This document shows, in pieces, positions 34,674-45,174 of a stretch of 64,000 nt of DNA. Below the pieces are notes generated by a model. That model was not told the origin of the DNA, ran no database searches, and saw nothing but the letters and a program-made list of their open reading frames with translations. Every line of letters starts with the position of its first letter. Positions within the stretch are counted from its first letter, which is position 1. The position numbers were made by a program, and so were the translations under genes. This DNA is from Erythrobasidium yunnanense. Its lineage: Eukaryota; Basidiomycota; Cystobasidiomycetes; Erythrobasidiales; Erythrobasidiaceae. Location of the stretch: positions 682,001 through 746,000 of the forward strand of contig BCJC01000001.1 of assembly GCA_001600175.1 (NCBI GenBank), written 5' to 3'.

Positions 34674-35383
34674 CGCAACTAGCAGAGGGTTTGCAGATTC
34701 CGGAGGAGGTCAGAAACGACAGAAGCAGAGACAAGCTGGATTTTCTGTGGGCAGCGAAGAGGATGCATAGAGGCATGATCGGAAGATGTTCGACGTGAGC
34801 TCGGACCAGGCAAACGCATCAGCGGATGAGCTTCATCGTAATAACGGTTTCTGTGTCTTGATCCTCGTCCCAGGGTACAGCTTCTTCGCTTGAACGATTG
34901 CTCTTTGGAACCACTTCGACTCGCGACCATGCAGAGCGATACGGCGCGCATCGATGACAGCGTTGACAGCTGCTGTCTGTCATCTCAGACACTCTTATTG
35001 TTCAGGATTACGTGAAGAATGTTAAGCTGCATCAATCGCCGTGAGAAAACCCTTCAACTCTATCATGCTGCTGCGTCCCGAAGACCTCTGGTCTAGGCCC
35101 TGTTCCGGGATGAGAAAGGAAGCTGCTTCGCGTCTGGCCTGAATTACTTGATCGTTTCACATATGCCAATTCATGCATGCATACAGCGAACATTGACTGA
35201 TTGTATCGCGCGCGATGCCGGCGCCCAACTACTGAACCCATCCTCGACCGAAGAAGCTCGTAACCTTCCCTCCTGGCCAGCTTGATCCGCATACATCCAC
35301 AGGCGTACATTCACAGTCGCACAAGCTTACAGAGCTCGCACCAAGACAGGAGAGAAGTCCTCGTCAAGAACGAGGCGGGCGTG
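34674..35383. other. Divergent intergenic region
   Basis: About 710 bp between the MYND gene (-) and the first DUF6533 gene (+). Open frames here are short and featureless. Confidence 0.35.
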
Positions 35384-36799
35384 ATGCTGCCGGCGGGGCA
35401 ACTCGTCGAGATCAGCGCTGTCATCACGTCCTGCGCCTACTCTATCCTTTGGTGGGACTACATCATCAACCTCAAGACCGAAGTACGATGTATCTGGCAA
35501 GCTGAATGGTCGCTGATGAAGGTGCGGATCCCCACACGTGCCATCCTGTCTTGAGAGGATTCGCTAACAGGTTGCTTTGCTAGGTTCTCTACATCCTTTG
35601 TCGCTATTGGATGCTCTTTGCATCCATCTTCAGACTCTGGGCTTACTATGGAAGTTTTACGAACGCTACCTGCCAGACCATGGTCCACTGGGTAGTGAGT
35701 TCCATCAACGATAAAGACCACGTATCGAGCTTCTCCTAATGTATTGTACTTGCAGGTGGCTGTGCCATGTGAGGGCAATCCGCACTATGTCATATATCTC
35801 GACACGTAACGCTCACAGCTGGTAATATAGCCGTCACCGTGCTCTTCTCCACTGCCATCCTCGCCTTAAGGACGTACGTTATCTGGTCGAAGCCTCCATG
35901 GGTGGGTCCTCCCTCCCCGCCAACATGTTGCGCGTTTCATGTTCAACGAATCCCTCAGATGCTCTACCTGATCGGCCTACTGTTATTGGCCGAGCTAGCG
36001 TGCTTGATACAGGGTGCTATTCTCATCGCTCGTAAGCTTATCCTTCCGTCGAACCTGCGAACGAATAATAACCATGGATTAGCCGTCTTCCCAGCGGGCG
36101 TGATCGGAGCATGTCAACCCACCTCGAGAGGAGGAAAGCGTTACGCCAACTTCACTGCCTTCCTCACGCCTGCTGTTTGTATAACGATATTCACGGCCTT
36201 ATCCACGTACAAGGCGCTCAAGCTGCGGCGAAAGGATGTAGACCAAAACCAATCGCATATGGCGGTCATTCTGCAAGTCTTTCTTGTCAACGGGTAAGTT
36301 TCCATACAAGTACTGTGGACATGTTCTGAGTTTGCGTGCCGTCATCAGCTTGATCTACTTTGTGGTGGTGACTGCCATCTGGCTCATTCAGATGGGCTTC
36401 TACATTCAGCCAGTAAAAGCACTACAGTCTGTCCTCAGGCAGACTTGCTTGGCTCTGTCATCTATCATGTCATGCAGGTGGGTCCGAGGGCATTACATCT
36501 CTCTGGAGTCCGACTGATCGTAATTCCTGCTATGCAGACTGGTTTTATCGCTTCGGTCGCTGTCTGATAGAGAGGAAAGATGCAGCGAGGATCTGCCCTA
36601 CAAAGAGAGAAGTCGGAGTCGGCCATCCTGCTCGAACCACGCAGGGTCCGTCCAGATTCAGATCGAATCGTGCAGCCGGACTTCCGAAAGACGTGAAGAT
36701 ATCCCCATTACGTTCGAGCAGGCTCTGTATGATACGCGTGCGGAGAAGGAGTTTAGTAATAAGCAGCAGACGTTCAGTAATCTACGCCCCAGTCGGTAG
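35384..36799 (+). CDS. DUF6533 seven-helix membrane protein, copy 1
   Basis: Eight exons (35384-35521, 35584-35694, 35756-35768, 35831-35901, 35959-36031, 36083-36293, 36349-36477, 36538-36799) give 335 residues. The N-terminal helix and loop ILWWDYIINLKTEVRCIW matches the DUF6533 domain, a basidiomycete family of predicted multi-pass proteins with unknown ligand. About seven hydrophobic segments follow (VTVLFSTAILALRTYVIW, MLYLIGLLLLAELACLI, FTAFLTPAVCITIFTALS, LIYFVVVTAIWLIQMGFY). The cytosolic-like tail ends with DIPITFEQALYDT, also present in the two downstream copies. Exon 3 is 13 nt. An alternative acceptor 12 nt upstream of exon 4 would add four residues in frame. Confidence 0.85.
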
Positions 36800-37781
36800 T
36801 GGTAGTACAGAGTATCTGAAGATCGATGTTGTTGTGTATATCTAGACGATGTGGTTCAGTGCGTGTGTCAGCTAACGTTTCCTGTGTCAAACGCGGATCA
36901 TGTAGCATCTGCTTAGACTAAGGACCAGTTGACACTGCTCCGATAGTTTCGTAGAAATGGCCATACTATGACAACCCGCCTTTCACGGGACGCATAGGGC
37001 ATGGCACAGGCATCCCCGAAGCACTATCAACAAGGCGAGAAGCGGAATGGTGTAAAAGAGGCTCTTGCCATGTCTGAGCGAACGGCAGGTGAGAGTGGAA
37101 ATGGAGATTGCCGAACAACCTTGAGCAGCGTTACCCTGTGCTGGGTTTTACTCGTCTTGAGCTTGTGAACAAGAGGATCAGATGCTTCCTGCCGAAGTAC
37201 TCAGCTTTCTCGACAACTTGACAGGTGCGCAGGCGGAATGTGAGAGGATCGGAGAACGTTTTAGAAGAGCTGCACGTCAGCAATTAGCATATTAATATTA
37301 TAGGATATAGTCTCTCTTGAAGACATTGCCTTCGAGGAGTCTTCTGTGTTTCGAGGAAGACCATGGTGTTTTCGACGAGCTCGAGGTTGATTCCACTCCA
37401 TCCAGCACGCTTCCTGCGAGCGTGGAGCGTAGATATCATCTATCAAAGAGGTCGAAGATCCACGCTGTCTATCAGCGACGGACGATCCTTCTGTCGCTGA
37501 TGAAAACTGTAATTCCCTGGCCGGCCTCTCCGACCGCAAGAATTCGATGCAAATGGAAGCTGCAAAGCTAGGCAGTACCTCTGAACTCGAGAGACCATGA
37601 TTCCTACTACTCCAACGTGGATATACGACACGCTTGAGATCTTGACATTCAACTGGCTGGCGTCCTCCAAGCTGCTGATATCCATCTATCTGTGGAAGCC
37701 GTGCGAACCACCTTGACTTCGCGACCTCAACACAGTCACAGCTAGCCAGCAAGCTACATCTGGCACAGCTCTACTGAGCAG
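36800..37781. other. Spacer between DUF6533 copies 1 and 2
   Basis: Nearly 1 kb. A minus-strand frame at 37261-37752 (163 codons) lacks any recognisable feature and is probably chance. I see no remnant of another copy. Confidence 0.4.
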
Positions 37782-39197
37782 ATGCTCGCACCGGAGCAGA
37801 TCGTTGCAGCTGGCCTGACTCTATCAACATGCTTCTTCTCTATTCTCTGGTGGGACTGGTTGATCAGTCTGAAGACCGAAATACGGTACATCTGGCACGG
37901 TGACTGGTCGACCATCAAGGTACGGTAGCTGCACATTCTAAATGCAGTCCACATACTCAGATCTGGACAATTCCTCAGATACTCTACTTCATCTCGAGAT
38001 ACTGGATGCTGTTCGCTTCTATATTCAAGCTGTGGGCCTTTTGGGGGTCATTTCCCTACGACTATTGCGAACGGCTAGTACATTGGGTGGTGAGTTCCTT
38101 CCGGGAACAACGGGTGTGCCGGACTGGACTAACGCGTTATTGATATAGGCAGCTGTGCCAGGTGAGCATACTCTAGGCCATCAATAGCGTGTTCCCGAAG
38201 CAAGAGCTTACTGTTCATGAGCTTGCAGCTGTAGCCGTGATCGCTTCCACCTCCATTCTTGCTTTTCGCACGTATGTGATCTGGCTAAAGCCACGATGGG
38301 TAAGCGTTTCTAGTAGAGCATGTCGGATATGACGCTGATGACTCCGTCAGTAGTTGCTCTACATGATTGGCGTACTTCTGAGTGCCGAGATAGCCTGTAT
38401 GACCGCGGCTTGCACTCTCGTTACCTGTAAGTCGAGATGAAACTGTCGTCCGTACTTATACTGACGCAAATATCAGCTGTCTATCCTCCTGGGATTCCGC
38501 GGCCTTGCTATCCCGCCGCCATGGGAGGGAAGCATTCCGCGAATTTTACCTACTTCATGCTCCCTGCCGTCTGTGATGCAACGTTCACAGCCCTGTCAAC
38601 GTACAAAGCACTCAAGCTGCGACAACCAGAGCTTCACGATAGCCGCATAACCCGACTTCTGAACGTCTTCGTAAGAGATGGGTAAGCTGGACACGCGCCG
38701 GCCTATAGTCGAGTCCGACTGACCTCGTCACTCCAGTCTTATGTACTTTGTGGTCGTCACTGCTATCTGGCTGGTCGAGATGGCTTTCTACCTGCAGCCC
38801 ATAAAAGCTCTGCAAAGCATTTGTGCGCCGACTGCTGTAGCCCTCTCGTCGATCATGTCATGCAGGTCCGTTGATACGCGTACACAACAGACGAACAGAG
38901 CTCTGACCGATACCTTTCATGTACAGGCTAGTTCTATCGCTTAAATCGTTTAACGATGGTGAAGGCACTCTACCAGCATCTTGCCAAGATGTGCCTTACC
39001 GACAGCACAGCCTCAATCGCAACTCATCTTCACGGAACGCAGGTGCCGTTCAGATACAGATCGATTCGTGCAGCCGACTTTCCGAGATTCGCGAAGACAT
39101 ACCTATCACTTTCGAGCAGGCATTATATAGCACTGAAAAGGATTTCAGTAGTATGCAGCAGAAGACATTCAGTAATCTACGTCTCAGTACACAGTGA
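37782..39197 (+). CDS. DUF6533 seven-helix membrane protein, copy 2
   Basis: Eight exons (37782-37919, 37979-38089, 38149-38161, 38229-38299, 38354-38426, 38477-38681, 38737-38865, 38927-39197) give 336 residues, colinear with copies 1 and 3. DUF6533 core: ILWWDWLISLKTEIRYIW. Later helices include AVIASTSILAFRTYVIW, ALCTL-like segment 5, YFMLPAVCDATFTALSTY and LMYFVVVTAIWLVEMAFY. The tail keeps DIPITFEQALYST. Exon 3 is again 13 nt. The acceptor of intron 4 is a CAGTAG tandem site at 38348-38353; using the first AG would put TAG in frame, so the second must be used. Ligand and function are unknown; a receptor-like or channel-like role is only a guess. Confidence 0.85.
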
Positions 39198-39615
39198 AAG
39201 TGTAGTTCGCAAAGTACATTGTCGTTGTATAACTCAGAGGCTGCGATTATGATTTCTCCGACGAGGTTGGCTCAGATCCATCGATGCCAACATGGAAAAC
39301 CGCAAAGACGCTGAGCTGCCAGTCCAGGTTCTAGGTACGCGGCCAGTATCGACATACGATCACCCTGCAACTGTATTTTTCAGTCCGGGCTCCGCCCTGA
39401 CACGGCAGTCTGGAAATGGCAGCCGCAAGATTGCAGATCTCTGGGCATGGACTGTAGTTCTTCCCACCTACTACTGCTGATGTATAACTTCTTGACATTC
39501 GAACAACTTACCTCATCACAAATCTGCGGACTTGCTGGCTCCGTCCTCGATTTCGGAGCCCCGCGGCGCTCCCAGCCAGCCTGTGTCGCCCGAGACGTGC
39601 AAAGCACCTTAGGCG
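39198..39615. other. Spacer between DUF6533 copies 2 and 3
   Basis: About 420 bp with no recognised feature. Confidence 0.3.
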
Positions 39616-41008
39616 ATGCTTCCTCCTGAGCAAATCCTGGCAATTGGCCTCTTACCAGCGTTCGCTATTCTTTGGTGGGACTGGCTAACTAGCTTGAAGA
39701 CCGAGGTGCGGTGCATCTGGCGCGGTGACTGGTCTGTAATCAAGGTACAGTACTTGTGTGTCTAGTCCAGTCTAGCGGTGTGCTCAGACTTGGTCGAGTA
39801 GTCCCTCTACGTAATTTCGCGGTACTGGATGCTCCTTACTTCAATCTTCAAACTATGGACTTCATACGATGACTTCTCGTACGACTTCTGCTCACAGCTG
39901 GTACACTGGGTTGTAAGTACATTCGCGAGCATGCTGCCTGCTCCGAACTAAGCCGTCGATTCTCAGGCAGCTGTCCCGGGTAAGGGCTTCTCGTTGCTTA
40001 ATACGGTCAAATACGACATTCGGGAGAGCTCATCGTCAACACTACAGCTGTGGTCGCCATCGCTTCCACCTCCATTCTCGCTTTTCGTACATGGATAATA
40101 TGGAGCAAGCCGAGATGGGTAGGCCCACGCAGAGGCTACTTGACCGCGTAGCCGCTGACATGAATCGGCAGATGCTTTACCTCATCGGCACCTTCATACT
40201 TTCCGAAGCAGCCTGCATGGTTGCTAGCTGCATCGTCGTCACCTGCAAGTGAAATATCGATTAGCAAGCTACAGTCGGCTGATCACGATTGCAGCTGTTT
40301 ATCCTCCCAGTCCTTCCGGTTCTGAACGGCCTTGCTATTCTTCAGCAACCGGGCAACACAATTTTCTCTACTTCATGCTACCTGCCCTCTGCGACGTGAT
40401 TCTTTCAGCTCTCTCGATATACAAAGCACTCAAGCTACGACAGCCTGAAACGAACCAGAGCTTTATGTCCAGAGTTCTACATATTTTTATCAGAGATGGG
40501 TGAGTTAGGCTGTACCTTTCGCCTCCGCTGACCGCTGACCGTCTCACACATCAGACTCATCTACTTTGCGGTCGTAACTATAGCCTGGCTGGTCGCGATG
40601 GGTTTCTATCTGCAACCAGTCAAGTCTCTACAGTCTGTTTTCGCTCCGACTGCAGCCGCGCTATCGTCGATCATGTCATGCAGGCAGGTCCAAGCTACAC
40701 TTCCATAGTAATGCGCTTGCTTCCTGACACTGCCAGATTTTCCACTCAGGCTAGTCTTGTCGCTGAAATCCTGCTCCGACGGCGAAGATGAAACGTTCTG
40801 TTTCGATATGCCACATCAAGCGACCCGTCACAGGCAATCTTGTGCCTCAGGGCACCCTGATGCCATCGATATCGAAAGACGCACAGGTATTCGGCACCTC
40901 GGGGCCGCGGATGAGTCGATACCCATCACTCTCGAAGAAGCTTTGTATCATACCGAGAAATCTCTTGATGCTCGAGACAAACATAGAGTGATATACATGG
41001 GACTCTAG
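39616..41008 (+). CDS. DUF6533 seven-helix membrane protein, copy 3
   Basis: Eight exons (39616-39744, 39802-39912, 39967-39979, 40048-40118, 40172-40244, 40295-40499, 40555-40683, 40750-41008) give 329 residues. The core is ILWWDWLTSLKTEVRCIW, and the helices AIASTSILAFRTWIIW, YFMLPALCDVILSALS and LIYFAVVTIAWLVAMGFY align with the other copies. The tail SIPITLEEALYHT keeps the shared motif but the last residues diverge. Two introns start with GC: intron 5 (donor GCAAGT at 40245) and intron 7 (donor GCAGGT at 40684), where copies 1 and 2 have GT. Exon sizes of exons 2 to 5 are identical to copy 2. Function unknown. Confidence 0.85.
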
Positions 41009-41196
41009 TAATCAAGGTGCTGCCGTCGGAATGTTAGGCGAACCCACAGTAGATACACAACGAGACTTAGAAGCTTTGTAGCTATAATAGATAATCTGTA
41101 GCCGTTGAGCTGAGTACCATAAAGCTCTCTTATGATGCTTTGCCAAGTAGCCGGTTCTTCTATGACTTACCGAGCAATCGGTCACTGACCATAGGC

Positions 41197-43350
41197 ATGA
41201 CTGCACGGCCACCCATCGTCCATCGTATAGGACATCTCAGCCCTGATGTGGATGCTGGCAAATACATCACGGATCTGTTCGAGACCTCCGGCGAGAACAC
41301 CACAGTCCTGCTCGAATCCCATGCTACCTACACCCTCCAGACGCGTATCATCCTGAATCAGAACAATCAAGAATTAGCAACGTATGGCTATCCTGCTGAT
41401 AATGAAGCCAAAGCCAAGCTCTTTACGCGAGGCGTAGACAGCATCGCTATCGAAAGCAAGGACAAGGCCAACATCGTCATAAGATGTCTCTTTATCGATG
41501 GATGTCGCAGAGAGTACGGTGCGAAAGGCAGAGGCGGCTTGTTAGAAGTCGGAGGTTGGAGAGCAAAGAACTACACGGTCGATGGATGCGTTTTGAGGGA
41601 CCCAAGAGGCTGGACAGCGCTGCATGCTATTGATGGCTGTCAAGGCGCTGTCATAACGAACAACCGTAAGCATTCTAATTCAAGTTGGTATGTAGCTGAC
41701 CGTATTTCCAGTTGTCGGGCCCTGCGGAAGCGAGCAACAGTGGGCAGATGGCCTCAGCATCGCTTGTCGAAACGGCATCATCGCCAATAATGTCATAACA
41801 GACGCTACAGATGGTGCAATCGTTGTGTTCTGCGCCCCAGACTCGACTTTCATCTCAAACACAATCATCGCCCGCACACAGAGCGCATTAGGTGGAATAA
41901 ACCTCGTAGATCACGGTCCCTTCGAGGGCAACTACGTGGGGACTCGTGTTATCGCAAATACCATTAGGACCGAAGGAAGCGCCTTCATCCATCTTGGCAT
42001 GTGAGTCCACTTTTGACTCTGCGGGAGCTTGACTTATACATGAAGACAGTGGCATCGGTCCGAACACCTGGTCAGATGTGCACGACAAGCAAAATTTTGG
42101 CGGCCATGTCTTGGCAAAGTAAGCCGCTTTCAAGGCTTCCTGCTTCGGGATCCTCCGCTGATGGTTGCTTAGCATCATTGGTCCAGGTAGATTTGGATAT
42201 GGTGTAGCGGCGGGCGGATGCAAAGATTTCACAGTCCTGCAGAACCGGATAGCTGCAGGTACCACCTTCTCCGGCTCTACAGACAGGATAAGCGAAGTTA
42301 CACCGCCCACAGCCTTCCTGAAGAAAAATCATCACTTGACTACTGGATACTTCCAATCGGAATTCCTCGAAGGTCCCGTTCGCTATTTGATCGGCGTGCG
42401 CGATGAGCCAGGCAGCAAGATGGAATTTCACGCCAAGGCACTCGGATGGACTGCAGGAAAGCACGCTCCGCCAGGCGCAAGGTCGAATGCAGAGATGCAG
42501 AATGCGGTCTTCGAGCTATCGGAAGAGGGAAGACTGCTGGTTTGGGACCCGAAAGTACGAGGCAGGGTTCTTTGGGACAGCAAGAGCGGACACGATAGGC
42601 GAACAGACGACTCTGGAGCCACTCTCATACTGGGCGAGAAGACTGCCCGTCTACAGATCAGGTCAGGCTCTGGCCAGGTGCTCTGGGATCCTATGTCCTA
42701 CCTAAACTCGATCAACTACGAATGCCCAGATTGCGATCCTGTCCTATACTTGGCCGACACTGTGCCTTATCTGCAGGTCAAGCACAACAAGAACATTCTA
42801 TTTAGCAGCAACTACACCTGGCCCACCTTCGAACTGTTCGCAGGCCGATTTGTCGCGCTACTGCCCGATTGTGATCAACCACCGCAAATCCCGCATGAAC
42901 ATCGACCTATGCAGATCTCACAGGCCTTATCAGATCTACGTATGAATGAAGACCACCCTAGCCAGGCTAGGCGATGTTCCTGGCTCTACCTCGATCCCGA
43001 TACAACACAGCTAGTTCTTCATTCTTCGGTGCATCCGCAGAAAGTGGAAGAGGGCAATGTGATGTGGAGATCGGCTAACTGGCAAAAGGTCAAGAGTACG
43101 CCAGATGCGCCCGGTCATGCCAACTTGCAGAGGTGAGTCGCTTTCCTAGAACAGCAAGTCCCAGGTGCTCATTGCTTTCATTTCCAGTGATGGCAACTTC
43201 GTTATATACGGCAGCCATTGCGGAGCAGTCTGGGCTACCGGCACTAATGCTGAGCATCGAAGAGCTACCTCGATCGCCATGTCTCAAGATGGACTACAGC
43301 TGCGTGATGCTGAAGGGAAGGCAGTGTGGAGCAGTAAGCATTCGAAGTAG
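41197..43350 (+). CDS. Right-handed beta-helix protein fused to bulb-type lectin-like domain
   Basis: Five exons (41197-41665, 41712-42000, 42050-42118, 42173-43132, 43188-43350) give 649 residues. The first half shows beta-helix coils: TTVLLESHATYTLQTRIIL, NIVIRCLFIDGC, YTVDGCVLRDP, GIIANNVITDATDGAIVVF, TFISNTIIARTQSALGGI, VIANTIRTEGSAFIHLG, FTVLQNRIAAGTTFSG. The second half has bulb-lectin-like strands: RLLVWDPKVRGRVLWDSKSG, ATLILGEKTARLQIRSG, QVLWDP, and at the end SDGNFVIYG and GLQLRDAEGKAVWSS. This suggests carbohydrate binding or processing (pectate-lyase-like fold). No signal peptide is visible from the first in-frame ATG, so location is unclear; an upstream exon is possible. Catalytic residues cannot be assigned. 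Confidence 0.78.
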
Positions 43351-43666
43351 GTTAGGTAATTGCGCGCATACAGTCGCAGAAGTGCAGTGTCGTTCGGGTG
43401 AGCAGAAGTCATCATCGTTAGAAGATCAGCATGCAGTACTTAAGCCTAACTTTCGGTACCTCGACGCTAATTGTACAAACATAGAAGTTGACAGATTGCA
43501 TACCTCACCGGTCCATCTGAGCCGCTAGCGCTGCGTTTCCTGCGGTCAGTTTCCTCGCTCTTCCCAACAGCAGATTCATCTCGTCTGGCTTCAACTATTG
43601 CTACAGTCCTACAGAGCATCTCAGATTCCCACCATTGCCCAATCTTCTGGCTTCTTGAGCTCAATT
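43351..43666. other. Intergenic region
   Basis: About 315 bp with no recognised feature. Confidence 0.3.
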
Positions 43667-44764
43667 ATGCTTGAAAAACAACATCACGTGGGCGAGAGCA
43701 GCATGGAAGCGCCTGCGATGAGCGTCTCAAGCTCCTCCGACTCAGCTTCATCGTCGTGGTCATCCTCCTCGTATTCCTCCTACGCTTCATTGTCTTTGTC
43801 GCCGCCCTCCACGCCGCATGGATCATCTACTCGCACCTTACGAAGGAACCAGTATCTGTCGCACGACTCGCTAGGGTCGCTGTATCATACCGCCATACCT
43901 TCGTTGGACGATGACAAGTTCACGCAGATGCCAGTCTTGTCGCCTCGAGAAAGAAGAAGCAGCTCGGTCACGATGTCTGCTAGTAGGCGCAGGAAAAGCC
44001 TTGCAAGCCTAGCTTCGACTGGCAACCACACTCCTGCAAGTCCTGGAACACCTATCAGCCTCCTTACGCCGAGTAGACATTCTGCGACTGTGCCAAAAGA
44101 AGGCAGACTGCTTAGCCGGAGGCATATCGAGGCTTGCAGACGGTCAGCGAAGGAAGCATTGGAGGAAGATCTTAGGTCAATGGACTTTGTCAATCATGGG
44201 TCAAGCGTCAAGTCCAGCGAAGATTATGCGCGTAAGTCGGGCATTGAAACAATTTCTTTATCGGAATCCGGCTAATGATAGAATGCCAGTTGACTGCTAC
44301 CTCAGTGCTCTGGACTACCTTTTGAAATCAATCAAGCTCGAGGACGAATTTGATCACTCTACAAACACTAGTACACGGCGAGCCATCCGAGCACGTTTGC
44401 AATTGGCTGCAGACAGCTTGACGGCACCAGAAGAGCTAGTAGAGCAGCAAGAGCGTCTATCGCAGGAACGGTTGCGAGCACATGCAGATGCGCAACAGTC
44501 TGCCAAGCAGTGGTCGCAGGGCAGAGATAGTCAAAGCCTGGTCTACCTGCTCGTTGCTTTCTTGCTCCCGATATCCCTACTGCCATCGACGACTCTGCGA
44601 CTCATCTGGACAAGCTTGTTGATGGTCTCTATGCTCGGCCTCGCAGGACAAGCATCCTGGTCTAGTCTCTTCGACACGGTTTCCACGCCGCAAGTATACT
44701 TGCAATAGTCGTTTCATGGCATATGTGCTGACGACTCAACCAGCTCTTCGCCTACATTGTCTGA
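43667..44764 (+). CDS. MIT-like domain protein with C-terminal membrane segments
   Basis: Exons 43667-44231, 44290-44693 and 44744-44764 give 329 residues. The first 170 residues are Ser-rich and basic (SASSSWSSSSYSSYASLSLS). Next comes a three-helix, MIT-like unit: ACRRSAKEALEEDL, then YLSALDYLLKSIKLEDEFD and RAIRARLQLAADSL. A charged coil (LVEQQERLSQERLRAHADA) leads to two hydrophobic segments (LVYLLVAFLLPISLLP and LIWTSLLMVSMLGLAG). The MIT assignment is tentative, from helix pattern only. Such a layout would suit a membrane-tethered trafficking factor (inference). The last exon is short (LFAYIV); a second open frame at 44757-44960 could belong to an alternative 3' end. Confidence 0.6.
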
Positions 44765-45174
44765 CGACTCTTCAGCTTCCGATCTAGCAGGGCCAGCTCC
44801 TACCGGCAATCCCGATGAAGACAATCATGGCGACTTTGATATCACCTTCACAGACCATGGTATGAGAGAGACAGGGCTTCCCTCGCCAAAAGATGCGCCG
44901 ACAGATAGCCCTGATCAGCCTACAGGCTCGCTGCTCCCTTCACATCTTGCTCTGACATAATAGATATGCTGTGACGTTCGTATACCTGTAAAGATAGTAT
45001 TCCAATGTCGTTGCTCCCAAACATACATCCATTACGTTACATGACATATCGTGTTTGGCGAGTTACCAACATTGAAACATCGTACATCCATCACTTCAAG
45101 AGCATTTAACGCTATCGAGAGACGCTATACAGACGAGAGGCTACCCTGGCGGCTGCCTTTAGCGACCATCAGCC
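44765..45174. other. Intergenic region upstream of kinesin
   Basis: About 410 bp. It contains an acidic open frame (44757-44960) that does not join the upstream gene in frame. Nothing else is seen. Confidence 0.35.

Noticed and set aside
37261-37752. Minus-strand open frame of 163 codons between DUF6533 copies
   Set aside because: No recognisable motif, low-complexity composition and no splice support; it looks like a chance frame in a spacer.
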